Part shown: positions 62,327 to 64,000 of the stretch, piece after piece
Numbering within the stretch: the first letter of the stretch is position 1
How the letters are laid out: the number at the start of each line of letters is the position of its first letter
Source: Nocardioides sp. W7
Lineage (GTDB): Bacteria; Actinomycetota; Actinomycetes; Propionibacteriales; Nocardioidaceae
DNA: 64,000 nt
Assembly (NCBI RefSeq): GCF_022919075.1
Contig: NZ_CP095078.1
Location: forward strand, 4,030,001 to 4,094,000
Direction of reading: 5' to 3'
Translations under genes and position numbers: made by a program
Notes under the pieces: model-generated
The model's database searches: none
Told to the model about the DNA's origin: nothing
Seen by the model: the letters and a program-made list of their open reading frames with translations, nothing else

Positions 62327-63187
62327 ATGGCCTTCCTGAGCTTCCTGACCGGCAAGACCAAGCCCCCGGCGTACGACGAGGCGGCGGCCGAGACCCGGGT
62401 CGAGGCGCTGCGGGCAGTGCTGCCCCCGGGGGCGGAGGTCGCCCTCATTCCCCCGAGCAAGGGCATGGCGCTGACCTACCTCATCGACACGGTCACCGAC
62501 CGGGCGACCACGTCGAGGATCCTGACCTCGGTCGTGGAGATCGTCTCGACCGGCACCGAGCGCTGGTCGGTCAACCTCGCGGTGCGCGACGTCGAGGCGG
62601 AGTCGTCCACCTACTCCTCGGTCGACCTGCCGTCGTCGCGACTCGCCCTGCTCGACGTGGTGGTGCGGGCACACGACGAGCTGTACGCGCACATCCCGAC
62701 GCAGACGATCGCGCTGGACGCCAGCGACGGGACGTTCACCGTGACCGACGTGCCCCCGGGCCGGGCGCTCGCGACCGCGCGGGTCGCGGTCGACTGGTGG
62801 CAGCGCGTCCTGGTGGAGGCCGTGCCGCCGTGGTACGACTCCAGCCTCTCGGTCGACATCGGCGGTGACGGCGTCAACTGCGACGTCGTCTACAGCGCGA
62901 CGATCGAGCGGGAGCCCGACCCCCAGAACCACAGCCGCGTCAGCGACGAGGAGTGGGTGGCGCGGGTGTTCGCCGCGTGGACCGACAACCTTCCCGTCCT
63001 CGAGGCGATGCTCCGACTGCCCGTCCCGGCCGGCCACTCGGTCGACCTCGGCTTCTCGGACGCCAAGCTCCGGCCCCGACTGACGGTCACCCAGCACGAG
63101 ACGTACGACGAGGACGAGGACGCCGCCAAGGAGCTGGTCGCCACGATCCGGCAGCACGTCCCGGACACCAAGCTCAAGGTCGGCTGA
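62327..63187 (+). CDS. Hypothetical cytoplasmic protein
   Basis: A 286-aa acidic protein without signal or membrane helices. The N-terminus is MAFLSFLTGKTK. The middle is beta-rich (VVEIVSTGTERWSVNLAVRD, quoted in part) and the C-terminus ends LVATIRQHVPDTKLKVG. I do not recognise a domain. Its 3' end overlaps the convergent ceramidase-like gene by 14 bases. It lacks a sigma-28-type promoter, so it is probably outside the pilus regulon. Confidence 0.75.
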   Translation: MAFLSFLTGKTKPPAYDEAAAETRVEALRAVLPPGAEVALIPPSKGMALTYLIDTVTDRATTSRILTSVVEIVSTGTERWSVNLAVRDVEAESSTYSSVDLPSSRLALLDVVVRAHDELYAHIPTQTIALDASDGTFTVTDVPPGRALATARVAVDWWQRVLVEAVPPWYDSSLSVDIGGDGVNCDVVYSATIEREPDPQNHSRVSDEEWVARVFAAWTDNLPVLEAMLRLPVPAGHSVDLGFSDAKLRPRLTVTQHETYDEDEDAAKELVATIRQHVPDTKLKVG

Positions 63188-64000
63188 CCCGAGCGTCTGT
63201 CGGGACCCGGCGCTCGGCGCCGGCCGAGCGCTGGCGCTCGCTCCCCCACAGCCGGAACATCAGGTACGCCGACACCGCGCACAGCAGGTGCCAGACCGCG
63301 TGCCCCTGGAGGAGCGAGTCCGGGTCGCACCAGGTCTGCTGGGTGAGGTTCCAGATCGCGAAGGCGAGCAGGATGGCGCCGAGCGCTCCGGCGCCCCAGC
63401 GGAGGTCGGTGTGCAGGTCGCCGGCCCGGCGACGCCACAGCCGGATCTCGGTGACGACCGCGGTCAGCAGGAGGGCGGCGAAGGCGACGTTGCCCGCGTG
63501 CTCGACGACCGGGACCGGGCCGTCGTACCTCCCGACGAGCTGGCAGGCCACCACGAAGACGCCGAAGAGCCACGTGAAGAGCACGCGGTCGCGACCCCAC
63601 CACCGCATCAGGGCGTACGCCGCCGAGAAGGACGCCACCAGGTACATGCTGAGCAGGTCGAGGTGGCCGCCCCACTCCGCCTGGGTGGCGTGCATGGCGG
63701 CACTGGCCGGGCCGAGCAGCACCACGACACAGGCGTACGACGTGGCCAGGCCGCGCTCGCGGGGCAGCACGTCGCCGAGCAGGTCGGGCCGGCCCGCGCG
63801 CCAGGCGAGAAGCAGGCCGGCGAGCACGAACCCGAGGTTCGAGAACGAGTTGGCCGGCTGCTTCACGAACCCGTCGCGGGCCGCCTCGCAGAAGCCGTCA
63901 CCACGGCCCACGTCGGGCCCGAGCCAGCCCTGCCCGACCGCCAGCACGAGGAGCCCGACCGAGGCCAGGGCGACGGCACCCGCGATCACCAGCGGACGCA
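63174..64000 (-). CDS. Ceramidase-like (CREST superfamily) membrane protein, 5' end outside window
   Basis: At least 275 residues with seven or more membrane helices. The alkaline-ceramidase/CREST pattern is visible: NSFSNLGFVLAGL, a Ser-His-Asp set in SAAMHATQAEWGGHLDLLS, and the late GHAVWHLLCA with two His that would complete a zinc site. It may hydrolyse an amide-linked lipid in the membrane. A GTG at 63989 could start it, but the frame stays open to the window edge, so the true start may lie outside. Confidence 0.75.
   Translation of the reverse strand, partial: RPLVIAGAVALASVGLLVLAVGQGWLGPDVGRGDGFCEAARDGFVKQPANSFSNLGFVLAGLLLAWRAGRPDLLGDVLPRERGLATSYACVVVLLGPASAAMHATQAEWGGHLDLLSMYLVASFSAAYALMRWWGRDRVLFTWLFGVFVVACQLVGRYDGPVPVVEHAGNVAFAALLLTAVVTEIRLWRRRAGDLHTDLRWGAGALGAILLAFAIWNLTQQTWCDPDSLLQGHAVWHLLCAVSAYLMFRLWGSERQRSAGAERRVPTDARVSRP

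Overview
The window comes from a very GC-rich actinobacterium. Frequent GTG starts, C/G-ending codons, an actinobacterial LexA box, a DUF222/HNH (13E12-type) endonuclease and a WhiG-type sigma factor with an RsiG-like anti-sigma point to a unicellular or weakly mycelial actinomycete such as Nocardioides; the genus is an inference. Nothing looks like a phage or plasmid backbone, and I see no rRNA, tRNA or CRISPR.

Left half (1-33.3 kb), catabolism. A minus-strand oligopeptide-type ABC transporter operon (lipoprotein binding protein, two permeases, two ATPases, acyl-CoA synthetase; 7641 down to 85) is followed by a Zn alcohol dehydrogenase/aldehyde dehydrogenase pair (10360 to 7788). A divergent plus-strand operon (10472-14504) encodes a second aldehyde dehydrogenase, an HSL-type esterase and a type I Baeyer-Villiger monooxygenase. 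A second, lone binding-protein gene (16316 to 14694) follows. A nine-gene minus operon (25621 to 16431) encodes two acyl-CoA dehydrogenases, two CaiB/BaiF CoA-transferase subunits, two MaoC-type hydratases, a thiolase-fold protein without thiolase cysteines, a DUF35 protein and an amidohydrolase. An IclR regulator is divergent from it (25776-26603). A further minus operon (32452 to 26688) carries thiolase, thioesterase, SDR, acyl-CoA synthetase and a biotin-type carboxyltransferase. Together these suggest degradation of a (probably cyclic or branched) carboxylic acid by dehydrogenation, hydration and retro-aldol cleavage to a ketone, then Baeyer-Villiger oxidation, ester/lactone hydrolysis and oxidation of the hydroxy acid. 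A 17-bp palindrome recurs in three promoter regions of this half.

Middle and right (33.4-62.3 kb), c-di-GMP and type IV pili. A PAS-GGDEF-EAL protein and a PAS-GGDEF protein lie tail to tail. They are followed by a split type IV pilus locus: pilM-N-O-orf-orf-pilD (minus), pilT-rsiG-like-pilB-pilT2-pilC-AIM24 (plus), a minor-pilin operon (minus), the major pilin (plus), two small unknown genes, a WhiG/FliA-type sigma factor and a large secreted FN3-like protein. Six promoter-like sequences of the form CTCAAGT-N14-GCCGAT (the sigma-28 pattern) lie exactly in front of these transcription units. The small protein between pilT and pilB carries two copies of a motif matching the c-di-GMP signature of the anti-sigma RsiG. 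The locus therefore looks like a c-di-GMP/RsiG/WhiG switch controlling pili and a surface protein.

Between the pil blocks (49.2-52.6 kb) is a small decayed accessory island: a nucleotidyltransferase remnant, a LexA-box-controlled DUF222 HNH gene, a multiply frameshifted DUF1851/Tdi1-type immunity gene and a small membrane protein. The right end holds an unknown gene and a ceramidase-like membrane protein running off the window.
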